Assembly: GCA_021495925.1 (NCBI GenBank)
Contig: JAKEKT010000045.1
Span: 216,319 to 280,318, forward strand
DNA from: Diplodia intermedia
Lineage: Eukaryota > Ascomycota > Dothideomycetes > Botryosphaeriales > Botryosphaeriaceae
Reading direction: 5' to 3'
Length of the DNA stretch: 64,000 bases
Position numbers and translations under genes: made by a program. Positions 23,380 to 34,139 of this stretch are shown here, one piece after another. How positions within the stretch are numbered: position 1 is the stretch's first letter; each line of letters starts with the position of its first letter. The notes below the pieces were generated by a model. That model worked only from the letters and a program-made list of their open reading frames with translations, did no database searches and was not told the DNA's origin.

Positions 23380-24782
23380 ATGCTCTACGATGCCAGCCGG
23401 TCGGTAGCGACCTGCGTCCTCGTCCTGCTGCCGCCTGCATACGTCAGCCTGGCCCTGCGCTGCGGCGTGCGTCTCCATCGCAAGGCATGGGGCGTCGATG
23501 ACACCTGCATGGTGCTCTCCGCGGTACGTTCGGCCCCCTCTCGCGTCTGACGACCGCAGCTAACGCCTCCTCCTGCAGCCCTTCTTCGCGTGGCTGTCGG
23601 CCTCCGTCCTCAGTGGCGCGTGGAGTGGCTTGGGTGCCCGGGACGAGCACCTGTACGGCGGCACCGCGCAGTACACGACAGCACTCAAGGCAAGCGGACG
23701 AGCCCCCAACGCACGCGGGCCATCGGCTGACGATCCACAGAACTATTTCATGTTCATGCTCTCCTACTGCTGCGGCGTCTTCTTCCTCAAGCTGAGCATC
23801 GCCCTGACTCTCATGCGCATCACCGCCGGCCGGCCCGCCTACGTGTGGACCCTGCGGGTGACCATCCTCATCTTCACTTCCGCCATCTTCATGGTCTTCT
23901 TCTACGTCCTGGCCCAATGCCAGCCCATCGCGTAATGCGCGCCCGTGCACCCCTCCCGCCGCAACCAACCCCGCTCACACTTCTCACAGGTACTCGTGGG
24001 ACAAGAGCATCGCCGGCGGCAAGTGCAAGGACAAGCGCATCCTGACGGGCATGAGCTTCGCCATCTCGGCCGCCAACATCGTGACCGACTGGACGTGCGC
24101 GCTGCTGCCCATCCCGCTGCTGTGGAACCTCGAGATGCACCGCAACTCCAAGATCGCGGCGGGCGTGCTGCTGTCCTTCGGCGTCTTCGCCAGCGTGTGC
24201 GCCCTCATCCGCCTCAAGTACACCATCGCCCTCAACGAGGACCTCGACTTCCTCTACCACGCCTCCTTCGTCGTCATGTGGGCCTACGCCGAGGCCGGCG
24301 TCGGCTTCTCCGCCGCCAACTGCAGCGTACGTGGGCCCAACAACACCCTTCCCCTGCGGTATGCACGGTGCGCCGACTGACTGACTGACTGACTGACGCA
24401 TCGTCGTCGTCGTCCGAACATACAGACGCTCCGCCCCATCTTCGTCCGCATCTTCCGGCTCGGCAGCAGCCGCGGCCAGCCCGACGACACGGACAGCCGG
24501 GAGTACGGCTGCTGCCCGACGCGCTTCAGGAGCCGGCACTCGGGCTTCGAGCTCAACGGCGACGCCTCCAACGCCATCATCGTGCATCCCGCTACCCGCG
24601 CCGGCTACGGCGTCAAGACGACCGTCACGGCGGGGGAGCCCGAGAACGACCGCGAGGCGGGGGGGCGGCTGGCTGCGGGCGAGGAGGTCTGCTTCGAGGA
24701 TGACGCGAGCCAGCGCGAGATTTTGAGGGAGGATCGGGTTAGTTTTACGTATAGTGGGAGGAAGGGTAGAAGGGTGACGTGA
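23380..24782 (+). CDS. Seven-helix rhodopsin-fold fungal membrane protein (Pth11/SAT5-related family)
   Basis: Five exons (23380-23523, 23579-23689, 23741-23931, 23990-24326, 24426-24782) give 379 aa. At least six strongly hydrophobic helices are visible. The family's conserved W-G-x-D-D at the end of the first loop, A-x-K-x-Y/F before helix 3, S-I-A-L-T-L-M-R-I, Q-C-x-P-I and C-x-D/K-K-R-I blocks are in order. The soluble C-terminal tail is charged. Such proteins (PF20684, plasma-membrane 'rhodopsin domain' proteins) include Pth11-like receptors of plant-associated fungi; an N-terminal CFEM domain is absent here. Intron 2 (23690-23740) uses a GC donor (GCAAGC) with a CTGAC branch and CAG acceptor, and has no in-frame stop. 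Confidence 0.85.
24375..24397 (+). repeat. GACT microsatellite in intron 4
   Basis: About six tandem copies of GACT fill part of the last intron of the rhodopsin-fold gene, followed by a short CGT run. Each unit contains a CTGAC-like branch point match, so the branch site may be redundant. Confidence 0.85.
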
Positions 24783-24961
24783 TGGATGTATGAGAAAGGT
24801 TTTTTTTTTTTTTTTTTAGAGAAAAAGAATACTGAGTTCTAGATATTATCTTCAAGGTTATTAATAGATATGTGGGGAGGGGTGGGCAAGAGAAGGTTCG
24901 GAATCGACCTGGGCGAGGCACGCAAGGACGCTTGATCAGATTCCCGTACTCACGCAAATAC

Positions 24962-26029
24962 TTAACGAGGCGACGCTTTTCCTTTTCCAATCCTGCGACG
25001 GTAACGATGTCTTCTAGACCCACGACCATCTTGCTTAGACATCCCAATGCCAACGCAAATCGCGAAAACTGCAAAGACAATGCCAATGATAAGTCCACAC
25101 TCTGCAGAGGTATCAGGAATGAAAGTTTCGCCATTCCACCTGCCCAGCTTCGTTCTCTTTCCACTGCCATCGAGGTGGACGAGAACATCGGCGGCACGGA
25201 GATAGGCATGCAGAATAGCGGATTCTCCGTCTTGGATGACAACGAACTTGCTGACGCCTCCCTCGAAGAACGAATTTTCCATGACACTTTCTACAAGTCC
25301 AGGTCAGCTCCAGAAAAACAGCAACAAGGCGTGCCGAGGCTCACCTGTCCACTCGCCCGTTCGGTAGTCCTGGAGCTGCCCGCTGACGGTACGCTCATTT
25401 GTCAAATAGAACACGCCTAGCGCGTCTTCCAGCTCCACGACACACAGTGTGGTGCCTGGATATGCTGCCCGTGCTGTTGCCGGGACGCTGTTGCTCTCCG
25501 CCCATTCTTTCGTCTCGTCGTCGTAGAAGATGCTGCGCACGGAACCGTCGGGCTGCTGGAAAAACACTAACGCACCGTCGGCGCTGTTGGTGCCCGCGAT
25601 GCGGCTCTTTTCGTGGATGGCCACGCGGCCGATGCCGGTGAGAGGCACCATGGCCCAGACCGGGTCGTTGTCGTCGGGTGGAGATGTACGCTGAATGCAG
25701 CCCAAATCGTTGGTTTGAGTGACATAGACGATCATGTGCTTTTTTTTTTTTTTTAAGAGTCAACCCTGATGTCGACCAGTAGCCTTAATGGGAAAGGAAA
25801 TGAGGGTGGATAATTCGGCTACCGTATCGTGTCTATCAACATAGACGGCGGCAGTGTCGGGCTTCATACCGCTGGTTATGAAAATCTCGTCAACCAGGTT
25901 CGTGTCGATGAACCTTTGCTCGATGAGGTCGCCATCATCCTCCTTGAGGATGTAGGATGTATTCTCGTCCTTGACCGCGAATCCTGCGGCACTCATGTAG
26001 AGCGCCATCTTCTTCACGTCTGAGCTCAT
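24962..26029 (-). CDS. Fucose-lectin-like beta-propeller protein with C-terminal membrane anchor
   Basis: Minus-strand exons 26029-25823, 25738-25345 and 25290-24962 give 309 aa. The body resembles fungal fucose-specific lectin/propeller repeats: repeated blade-like strings such as A-A-V-Y-V-D, G-C-I-Q-R, S-I-F-Y-D-D-E-T-K-E-W-A, L-G-V-F-Y-L and V-H-L-D-G-S-G. The C-terminus has one hydrophobic helix (GLIIGIVFAVFAICVGIGM) followed by a highly basic tail, so it is likely anchored in a membrane with the lectin part outside. No N-terminal signal peptide is evident. Intron 1 (25739-25822) contains an A15 tract just before its AG. Sugar binding is inferred from fold resemblance only. Confidence 0.65.
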
Positions 26030-27079
26030 TCCGTGTCGCGCTCTGGAGGGGCGTGTGTGGAACCGTGTGATGGGCAGAATAGTTGAATCGATTGCTTCTC
26101 TGAGCGGTAAATGCAGGTGGCTCTTGTCGGTCTAAGACATATGCCGCCTTCCAGCCTTCCAGACTTTGGTCCTCCTTTCGTCAGTTCTACCGGTGCCAAG
26201 TGGCGGCTCCACCAGGTGCCAATTGGCTCCCGGCTGTCTATCACGGCAGTAATGCTTTCCTTGAAGCCTGAAATCTGACGCCAAGGCATTTCCGGGGCTT
26301 ACACTCAACAATTGCTGCTTCTGTGCTATCTACTGGATCCTGCTCTCCGCTCTTTCGGCAGATGACTGTCATGCTATCAGTGACTGAGGCTGACTCACCG
26401 CGCGGCTTGCATGCGATGGCATGAGCAACACGTTGGATATGCCGGGGTGTAGTATAGAAGCCGTTTGCGGTAGCTGCCTAGTCCGAATGGTGATGATGTC
26501 CTCTGTGGCTTGGCCGAAAGGACATTTGGAGCCGACTTTCGAGAATGTGTGGAGAGCAAAACGCCTCATGGAACCGAAACACAAGGCTACAACCAAGTTT
26601 TTTGAGCCGCATGCTTTTCGTCGCGACCAGCTAGATGGTATGGGTGTATGTGGCAGAAGTCAATTCGTTCGCGGGTCTCTTACCCGGGTCGACGAGACCC
26701 AATGAAATACGACAGCCGGCGCCCGGTTACTATGAGGCTTGAGCCACCTGGTTTTGCCATGTGATACATCGGTCGCACCCGGGCTGCAGTAATCTGATAT
26801 GGCCCGAAAGGAGGAGAACTTCATGGATTGCATTTTCCCCCTAAAGTCCGTGACCAATGTCCTTGTAGTTTGTTTGCTACGAAGCATGCGAATGAGTGAC
26901 GCCCGATTTCACTCGACAATCCATATCCGACGCCTAAAAAGGCCCCTGTCCACATGTAAAAGCGGGGATTTCTGTCCTATTCGGACGATCTTCCAGTGAT
27001 TGGAGACATTAGAACGCGCAGGAGCTAATGCAGGCAGATGGTCAGCCGTAGGCCGGCCCGCATGATATCAGGAGGAACT
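26030..27079. other. Intergenic region
   Basis: No gene is recognised. The frames at 26421-26705 and 26799-26999 have no domain. It includes the promoter of the lectin-like gene (minus) and grades into the AT-rich island. Confidence 0.4.
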
Positions 27080-27704
27080 GCAGAGCAGCGTGCCCACCAA
27101 TTAATTTAAACAATTCAAGCCATCTAAAGTAGTAGATTATAGGTATTCTAGTGGCGATTTGACTTATTTAGGCTTAGAGGTCGATTTTAACTATTTAATA
27201 CTAGTTTTACTAGTAAATTAGATTACGATTCTTAACATAGTATTAAACCTTCTACTACTACTATCGCCGTCGCCGCCGCCGTCGCCGCCGCCGTCGTTAC
27301 CGCCGCCGCCGCGATCCTCTTATGCCTAGCTACTACTACTACTACCGCCGCCGCCGTAGTATTAAACCTCTACCGCTACTCGATCTAACGCGTAGCCCGT
27401 GCGCTTTCCCAAATAGGTTTAGCTCCGGAACGGAATAATAATAAAACTTAATACTATATAGAATTATTATACGATTTTAGCTATTACACGTATAACTAAT
27501 TCGACGCGTAATTATATTAGAATGGCATTTTTTATAATCTATTAAGACTATCTATTATTCTTATAATATATTTTAGCGTAAATTAACTTAAATTAATTAT
27601 CTTTTCTAGAGAAGAGAATTAATTTATAAGTAATATACCCGAATTAGGTAAGTAAAGGAAGAGAGGGCGCTTAAATTAGAAGGCTTGCTTAGATTGGTTA
27701 ATTT
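27080..27704. repeat. AT-rich, RIP-like island with trinucleotide microsatellites
   Basis: Base composition changes sharply here: TpA is abundant while CpA and TpG are rare, the footprint of repeat-induced point mutation. No open frame survives. In the middle (about 27255-27360) lie interleaved runs of CTA/TAC and CCG/CGC triplets. Most likely a dead transposon or other repeat; the original element cannot be identified. It abuts the 3' end of the ankyrin-vWA gene. Confidence 0.6.
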
Positions 27705-29405
27705 TTAGATTGACTGGGCACGCTGCTGCAGAGTACTCACCCATTGCTCAATAGCTTTCTCGTTCTTGTGAAGCTCAATAAACCGTTGATCTAGGGGGCC
27801 TACGACGGTAAGCGGTTGAGATACCGGTCGAGAAGCATTGGAAATATACCTGATGTACAGTGCACGACTCGCTCGATCGCAGTGTCTCCCCGGAGCCTCT
27901 CAAGAAAGTCGGCAGCATCTCTGTCACTCCCAACGCGGCTGACTAAGAAGCGGACGGCTAATGGGGCTTATGAGCGACGAAGAAGATATATGTACAGTGT
28001 CAAACCCACCTTCTGGTTCGTAGCCTCGTTGATCAAGCGCCTTACTACACTTGACGATGGCATTCCTAAACTCGTCTTGCGGTTCCTCAAGAGGGCAGCC
28101 GTCGGTAATGACAATGATGAGAAGCGGTCGCTTGAGCGTCCTGCCGCGATCGAACACGTCAAACAAAAACGGCTTGAGAATCCTGTCCTGCAGCCCGGTG
28201 CCGATCTTCGTCCAGCCTTGTGGCAGGAATCGGAGTTCTCTGTCGATCCGGTCCTTGCTTAGGTTGTCGTAGGCGGACGAATACGACGGCGTCTTGTTGA
28301 TGAAGCGGAGGTGGACTCCCCCGCCATCCGGGGCGAGCCGCGTTGCGATGCTCGTCATACGTGTGACGAGATCTCTGAGCAGCTCCTGCCGGCTCGGACC
28401 ATCCTTTGTGTCTTTGTCCCTCATGGACCCACTATCGTCTTAAATCCCGTAAGCTTTTGCTCGGACGATGACAAGCTTGATGCTTACCGCAGTAAAGGAT
28501 TGACTGGTAGAGCGCTAGCGTGGTGAGGTGTTTGATCTCGCTGGCGGCGGTGAGATGATTGGTTGGATCGTCCTTCAATTGGACCGCCTTTTCCGCTACC
28601 TTCTGCAGGAAGTCGTCCTCACGCGAAAAGAACTGTCGGAGCTCGGGATTCTCAACATTCACGAAGTTCCGGATGTTGTCTTTGAAGTCGTCAACGGTCG
28701 TGGGGCTTCCGATCGCCTGACGTGCTGTAAGCACCCGCAATCATAGTTGAAGATGAAGGCATGCCTTACCTCAGAAATAGTGGGCTCGGGTTTGGTGTCG
28801 GCGAGGTTGTAGAGCCTGGAGACGGTCCCCTTTACCACGCCTTCGATCATCCCGCTGTTGACGTACGCGAGAATGAACAGGACCAAGTTCACGATTACGT
28901 CAATGAACTCGGATCGTCCGCGCACCTGCTCAGACTCCGGGAGTAGCGCATTCCTCATGGCGTGATTGGTGGACTGGTCCGCAAGATCGCGCGTCATCTT
29001 TCCATATTCATTTTTCCTGGTCGTCGACGCCCCGTTCTGGACAAGCAGCTTTGCCACGGCAGGGTCGAGTTGCTGGGTGATGGCCACCATCAGCGGCGTG
29101 TTTCCATCATCATCGGGGGCATCTATGTCCGCCCGGCCGTTGATCAGCGCTTGGACTGTCTGCTGGCGTCGACGCCTGGCTTTGGTGGCGTAGTGCAGGG
29201 CGGTCTGGCTGCGCCTGGTCCTCTTGTTCACATCAGCCTTGTGACGAATCAGAAGCTCCACGACGCTGGGGTGGCCGTTCCGAGCTGCTTCTCCAAGCAG
29301 AGTGAAGTGGTCCTCCTCTACATCAATCCTGCTGGTCCTGAGAAACTCGACCAACGTGGCCTCCGTAAGCTGTCCGTTGCGGGCTAGGCTGAATATGGCA
29401 GACAT
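27705..29405 (-). CDS. Ankyrin-repeat protein with von Willebrand A domain
   Basis: Five exons on the minus strand (29405-28770, 28716-28488, 28438-28010, 27957-27850, 27799-27705) give 498 aa. Residues about 25-145 hold three to four ankyrin repeats (for example the G-H-P-S-V-V-E-L-L-I block and D-G-N-T-P-L-M-V-A). Residues about 285-450 form a vWA domain with an intact MIDAS, DDSGSM (289-294), and L-L-I-I-V-I-T-D-G around the third metal loop. Frames close exactly across all four introns. The last 14 residues run directly into the AT-rich island, and the stop (27705-27707) lies inside it, so the native C-terminus may have been altered. The function is unknown; the pairing suggests a metal-dependent protein-interaction scaffold. 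Confidence 0.8.
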
Positions 29406-29727
29406 GTCTCGTGGCGTTTGGTGCAGGTGGATGGAAGCGTTGATACTGTAGCAGGAGGCGCCGTGCACTCTCAAATACCCAAAATATGCAGCAGCTGCAT
29501 TTACTTGTCCCAGCTGACCGAGGATCGTTGCAGACGACGTGGCATGGCATAAGGGCGGAAAGGCCAGACCACAGCCTGGAACGGCTTACGTTCAGCGGAG
29601 TCAGCTATGCATGCGCAAAGCCACGTTGCAGTGCCATCCGGCTGCCTGCTCGGCCGGGGGGTTTTTCCCCCCAGTATCTGGGGAGCTTCCCACATCCTTC
29701 GCGGCATGCGAAAAACCTATCTCCAGA
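29406..29727. other. Short divergent intergenic region
   Basis: Shared upstream region of the ankyrin-vWA gene (minus) and the broken protease gene (plus). Nothing else is seen. Confidence 0.4.
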
Positions 29728-31189
29728 ATGCAATACCGCCATGAGGATTGGGACCACCAGGCACCTCCGGTAGAAAAGCCCGTGTTTGGATCCGAATTCC
29801 TTGATCGTACATTGACAGATTCCGCCACCGTGAGTCTGAGGTTCAAGAAGGGTGAGTAGGCCGGCTCCACTCAGCTGGCATCAGGGTTGATAACGTGCCA
29901 AACAGGCGGAGACTGGGTGGCAGGCAATGGGTTCTTCGTGAATATCCCAGGAGCGAGAAAGTTTGTCCTTACCGCTGGCCACGACTTGATTTCAGCATAG
30001 CCTCACACGAACCTTAAGATCCGGCTATTTAAGCAACCAGACGAGATTGACATCCCTGACTCGGAAGTCCATGTCAACGAAGAATACGCGGCTCACCCCG
30101 TGGAATCTTCCGCTGACAACGACTACGGAGTGATTATGCTTCCTGAAGGCGTGAAAGCACCCGAGGACTTCGGGGACTTTGGCTTTTCATTGCATTTAGG
30201 CGTCGCCGACCGCCTTGACTGTGACTTGTTCGTCACAGGGTACCGCGCTGATAGTGGTCGCGGCAAGGAGCCTGTGACGAGCAGTGGCAGATGTGTGAAT
30301 CCGATCGTGCGTGAGAATCAACTCGAGTATCTCGTAGCGACCGAGGGTGGCCTGAGCGGTTCGCCCGTTTGGGTGGGATACAAAACGCATCCTACCGTGG
30401 TAGCAATCCAGAGAGTCTTGTTCCACAAAGATTTACATTTGTATCCCGCTAATTGAGAGGCTTAGCAACTACGGCCCCAAGCTCATGAGGCCCGGCTACG
30501 GCAGTAGAGGCACACGCATCAACTTCAAATCCATCCGCGACATCTTCACTTGGACCGGAGTCGACACAACGCCCAAGGTCTTACGCGTCAGCACGCCGAA
30601 AGCACCGGAGTAGCTGCCGCTCCGCCTGACATACTCATCGGATGACCACGTCTTCCGCGTGGTCGTGAACGAGCGTGACGACCCGCTAGACACGATGCGG
30701 GTACACATCTTCCCCGTGTACGCGCCGCCCAGCCGCCAGGAGGAGCAAAAACCACCGGCATTCGGGTTCCGGATGGACCTCGACGGCCGCTCTCGATGGA
30801 TCTCATGGAACGTCCCGCCAGCCGCCACTGTGACTCTCGTCGACGACCTTCGCCAGGAGTGGCCTGCCCGCGTCGTCGGCAAGAATCTGCAGCGCGGTGG
30901 CGAGTTCGCTATCGTTGCCCAGCCTCATGATGCATCTACAGCGCATAGTGCCACTGCGTCGATAAGTGGGTTGGCTGTGGTTTTAGAGCATGGGAAGGTT
31001 GCAGAAACGCAAGCATGGCGACTTCAAGAGCATGGTGAGATTCTGGACGCTTTTGGCTACCGCAAGTACTACAGAAACAAGCGGTTCAAAGTACGTGGAC
31101 TACTACCCTTGGAATTGAAACGGCCGGTCCCGCTGAGGCTAACCCTATAGGACGCTTACGACAGATGGATCCTTGAAGATGCTTCATGA
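29728..31189 (+). pseudogene. Broken trypsin/V8-like serine protease-domain gene
   Basis: A protease domain is readable with its triad: LTAGHDL (His, near 29975), ADNDYGVIML (Asp, near 30115) and TEGGLSGSPVW (Ser, near 30350). A good intron (29852-29905) joins exon 1 from the ATG at 29728. The frame is interrupted by TAG at 29998-30000, two codons from the catalytic His block, by a frameshift near 30440-30455, and by TAG at 30611-30613. Past these, a long second region of about 170 codons remains open to a TGA at 31187-31189 after one more intron, so the original protein had an extra C-terminal domain of unknown type. Decay seems recent, as most of the sequence still reads well. Confidence 0.7.
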
Positions 31190-31679
31190 GCGAAGTAAGC
31201 GTGCGGCCTCCTTGCTTTGGGCCCGCTTGCCATAGGATTCACGCCTTACTTTCTGCACCATTGCCAGTCTAGGTTCCATCTCACAGTCGGGTTTACGAAA
31301 GACGAAGCTGCGCCCGTGGATGATCCCAGGGGGGCGGGGAACAAAGGTGATTTGATGGGCATTCATTCTTACGTGGCGGCATCTTCTACCAATCGAGCAT
31401 TTTGCCGGATACCAAGCACCATGAACACGGCTACCAATGAATAGTCCCACCTCCCTCGCGTGTTAGTCTCTTTTGACATTCTTAAATAAAGTGGCTGTTC
31501 GATTCTACGGGCAGACCTTAAGAAACTCATCACTACTCGACACGAGCCCGCCAGCGGTCTCCCTCTTACTATCAGTATGGTATAGTTTGCCATTGATCAT
31601 ACCCCACATCAATTTCAGTTCAGCTCTCCGATGTGTACGTGATTGGGTGTTTCGAGAGCTAAATGTCCGTAGGAGCAAT
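31190..31679. other. Intergenic region
   Basis: No gene recognised. It lies between the broken protease gene and the phosphorylase-domain gene. Confidence 0.35.
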
Positions 31680-32644
31680 ATGACATCATTGAAGCCCGGC
31701 CAATACACCGTGGGCTGGACAGCGGCCCTCCCACACGAGCTCACAGCGGCCATGGTACTCCTCGACGAGCGCCACGAGAAACCCTCACGCTGGACGCAGC
31801 CGATCAACGACCAGAACAAGTATTCCTGGGGCCGCATCCAGAACCACAACATGGTGCTAGCCTGCCTCCCGAAAGGCGTCTACGGCACGACCAACGCCGC
31901 GACCGTAGCCGCAACGATGCTCAGCTCGTTCACCAGCATCCGCATCGGCCTCACGGTCGGCATCGGGGCGCCGGCGTGCCGACGCCCGAGCGGGAGATCC
32001 GCCTCGGCGACGTCGTCATCGGCCGGCCCGGAGATGACGGCGGCGGCGGCGTCGTGCAGTACGACCGCGGCAAGGCGACGGCGGACGCCAAGTTCGGGCG
32101 CACCGGCGTGCTCGACAAACCGCCGATGGTGCTGCTTACCGCCATGAGCGACCTCGAGTCGAAGCAGATGCGGGGCGAGCTCCGGATCCCGGCAATGATT
32201 GCCGGCGTGAGTGAGGACATGAAGGTCCGCTGGGGCTTCCGCTATCAAAGCGCACACAGCGATCCGTTGTTGCAGGCGTCAGACGAGCAACAAGACCGCT
32301 CCACGCTGCCTGTGCTTTGGTTCGGTACCATAGCGTCGGGGAACGCGGTGGTCAAGAGCGCGAGGAAAACGGCCGAGATTGTTCGGTTGGCTGGCAAAGA
32401 CACCGTGTGCATCGAGATGGAAGCGGCCGGCCTGATGGACGGCTTTCCCTGCCTTGTGGTCCGCGGCATCTGCGACTACGCCGACGCTGGCAAGAACGAC
32501 AAGTGGCAGAATTACGCAGCCCTTACTGCGGCCGCCGCTGCCAAAGAGCTCCTGTGGGACATGGATGCAGACGAGGTGCGGAGTACCAAAAAGGCGACTG
32601 ATACCATCGCAAAGAGTGCGTCGTATCCAGCGAGCGAGTCTTGA
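31680..32644 (+). pseudogene. Frameshifted nucleoside-phosphorylase-domain gene (PNP_UDP, NLR-associated type)
   Basis: The ATG at 31680 opens a frame with the typical start of fungal phosphorylase-superfamily modules (Y-T-V-G-W-T-A-A-L-P-H-E) and a V-G-I-G turn. Right after it (about 31967) the frame must shift to continue into VPTPEREIRLGDVVIG and on to the M-E-A-A-G-L-M-D and R-G-I-C-D-Y-A-D blocks that bind the nucleoside/phosphate, ending at 32644. A single indel of one or two bases in a GC-rich run explains it, so either a real disabling mutation or an assembly error is possible. In fungi this domain is the common N-terminus of NOD-like receptors; no NACHT or NB-ARC follows. A 62-codon open frame with a coiled coil (32641-32829) lies directly downstream. 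Confidence 0.75.
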
Positions 32645-32972
32645 TACCAATGACTACTGACTTTCCATCTCGATATTTTGGCTTAGATCGGGCTTTCCCT
32701 CCTCCCACCCACTCCCCAGATAGCAGCGGCGGCAGTAACGAGCATCTGCGAGAGCGGCTGGAGAAGGTTGAGATGCAGCTAGACGAGCTGAGGCAGAGGG
32801 TAAAAGATTTGGGGAAGCGGAAGAAATAAGCTCAGGTAGTTATGAGGACTAATTACGCCGCTTAGTCCTTATCCTTGGGTCGTAATAATAAAACAAGTAT
32901 CTTTCAGATTTCCTTTCTAGCTACCATAGTACCAGCGATCGAAGAACGTTGCGTTGTTTTCCCCATAAACCA
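32645..32972. other. Short region with a coiled-coil frame
   Basis: An open frame at about 32641-32829 ends in a clear heptad coiled coil (L-R-E-R-L-E-K-V-E-M-Q-L-D-E-L). It may be the detached C-terminus of the phosphorylase-domain gene or chance; no independent start context is convincing. The rest is the 3' flank of the first UstYa gene. Confidence 0.35.
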
Positions 32973-33653
32973 TTAATCCAAGGTAACGCATCGAGCAAAC
33001 AGCATGTCCACCCTGGTATTGATGTGCTTGAAGTCGGTGTACTTGGGCGCGGAGATCATGTCGACGCAGTGCTGGGTGTGGGCCAGCGGGATGGCCTCGT
33101 CGGTGACGATGTGGCCGGACATGCCGGCGAGGTGCAGCAGCTTGAAGATGTACAGGCAGTGGACGACGTGATAGCCCTGCTCGGTGTAGACGCGGCGGGT
33201 GCTGGTGAGCTCGTCGTCGGGGATCTCGGCGGTCGCGTTGAGGTCGTAGTACCACTTCCACGGGCCGTACTTGTCCATCCACAGCTGCGACTCGTCGGGG
33301 TTGTAGCACCGCGGGTGGATCCAGCCGAAGCTCATCAGGTCCCACACGCAGCCCAGCGCCTGCGCCTCCTCGGGCGAGTTGCCGCAGTGCTCCACCACCC
33401 GCGAGCCGCCCTGGTACGTCGGCCACAGCGGCACGAGCGAGCCCGCTTCCCGCCGCTGGGCCACGATCAGCACCAGCGAGAGCGCGCCCAGCGTCAGGAT
33501 GGCGGACAGCAGGATGAAGGCCGAGCACAGCTTTGAGCGCTTGGAGCTGGGGGGTTGCCAGCCCGACTTTTCGCTCGTTTGTTGTTGTGTGCCGGCGGCA
33601 ATGAATGGCTCATTCTCTTCGCTGGAGCCGGTGGGGACGTCATGGTAGGCCAC
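32973..33653 (-). CDS. UstYa/DUF3328 family oxidase, copy A
   Basis: A single minus-strand exon encodes 226 aa. It has a cytosolic N-terminus, one transmembrane helix (about 43-65) and a lumenal domain with both signature motifs intact, HVVHC (162-166) and HTQHC (192-196). Before them is the subtype signature C-G-x-S-P-x-E-A followed by G-C-V-W-D and R-C-Y. UstYa proteins (PF11807) are implicated in oxidative cyclisation of ribosomal peptides such as ustiloxin, asperipin and cyclochlorotine-type compounds, presumably using a metal bound by HxxHC. It shares its subtype with copy D (40198-40938) and lies at the left edge of the RiPP cluster, reading away from it. Membership in the same pathway is inferred from proximity and paralogy. 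Confidence 0.85.
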   Translation of the reverse strand: MAYHDVPTGSSEENEPFIAAGTQQQTSEKSGWQPPSSKRSKLCSAFILLSAILTLGALSLVLIVAQRREAGSLVPLWPTYQGGSRVVEHCGNSPEEAQALGCVWDLMSFGWIHPRCYNPDESQLWMDKYGPWKWYYDLNATAEIPDDELTSTRRVYTEQGYHVVHCLYIFKLLHLAGMSGHIVTDEAIPLAHTQHCVDMISAPKYTDFKHINTRVDMLFARCVTLD

Positions 33654-34139
33654 GTCGTTGGATGCTCCGCCCCCTGGGAAACCCTCCTTCAGTATGGTTG
33701 CGGGAGAAGTTGCGGATGTTGGGACTCACACGATGGCATGCTCTTTACTAGCTTGGGTAGCATGGCAGATGACCGTTGTGGAAGACTCGGCAATGCTCAA
33801 TCTGCGCGGGAAAGTATCGAAGAGATCTGCCCTCGGTCGAGTTTACTTACGACTAGTACCAAAATCCGCCCCTTAAGAGGGATCTCGCCATCATAAAGCA
33901 CTGAGAATGCAGCCTGAGCGCAGAAGCAGCCGCACGGCCGCCGACCGCAACAGTTCCCGGAGGTGAAGCGAAAAAGTCCGGAACCGAGAGAATCCGGAGA
34001 CCGATCTTCCGGAGACACAACATCACCATGGAACTTGCACCGCCGGACAAACGAAACGTCACCAAAAAGCTGCGAGTGCGAGAGGCGAGTGCTGAAGAAG
34101 CCACAAGGCCCGCCGTCTGCCGTGGTCGAAACCGGCACC
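33654..34139. other. Divergent promoter region between UstYa copy A and the GNAT gene
   Basis: No gene is seen. No match to the AflR-type site TCG-N5-CGA was found here on inspection, unlike the promoters of UstYa copy B and the precursor/transporter pair. Confidence 0.45.
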
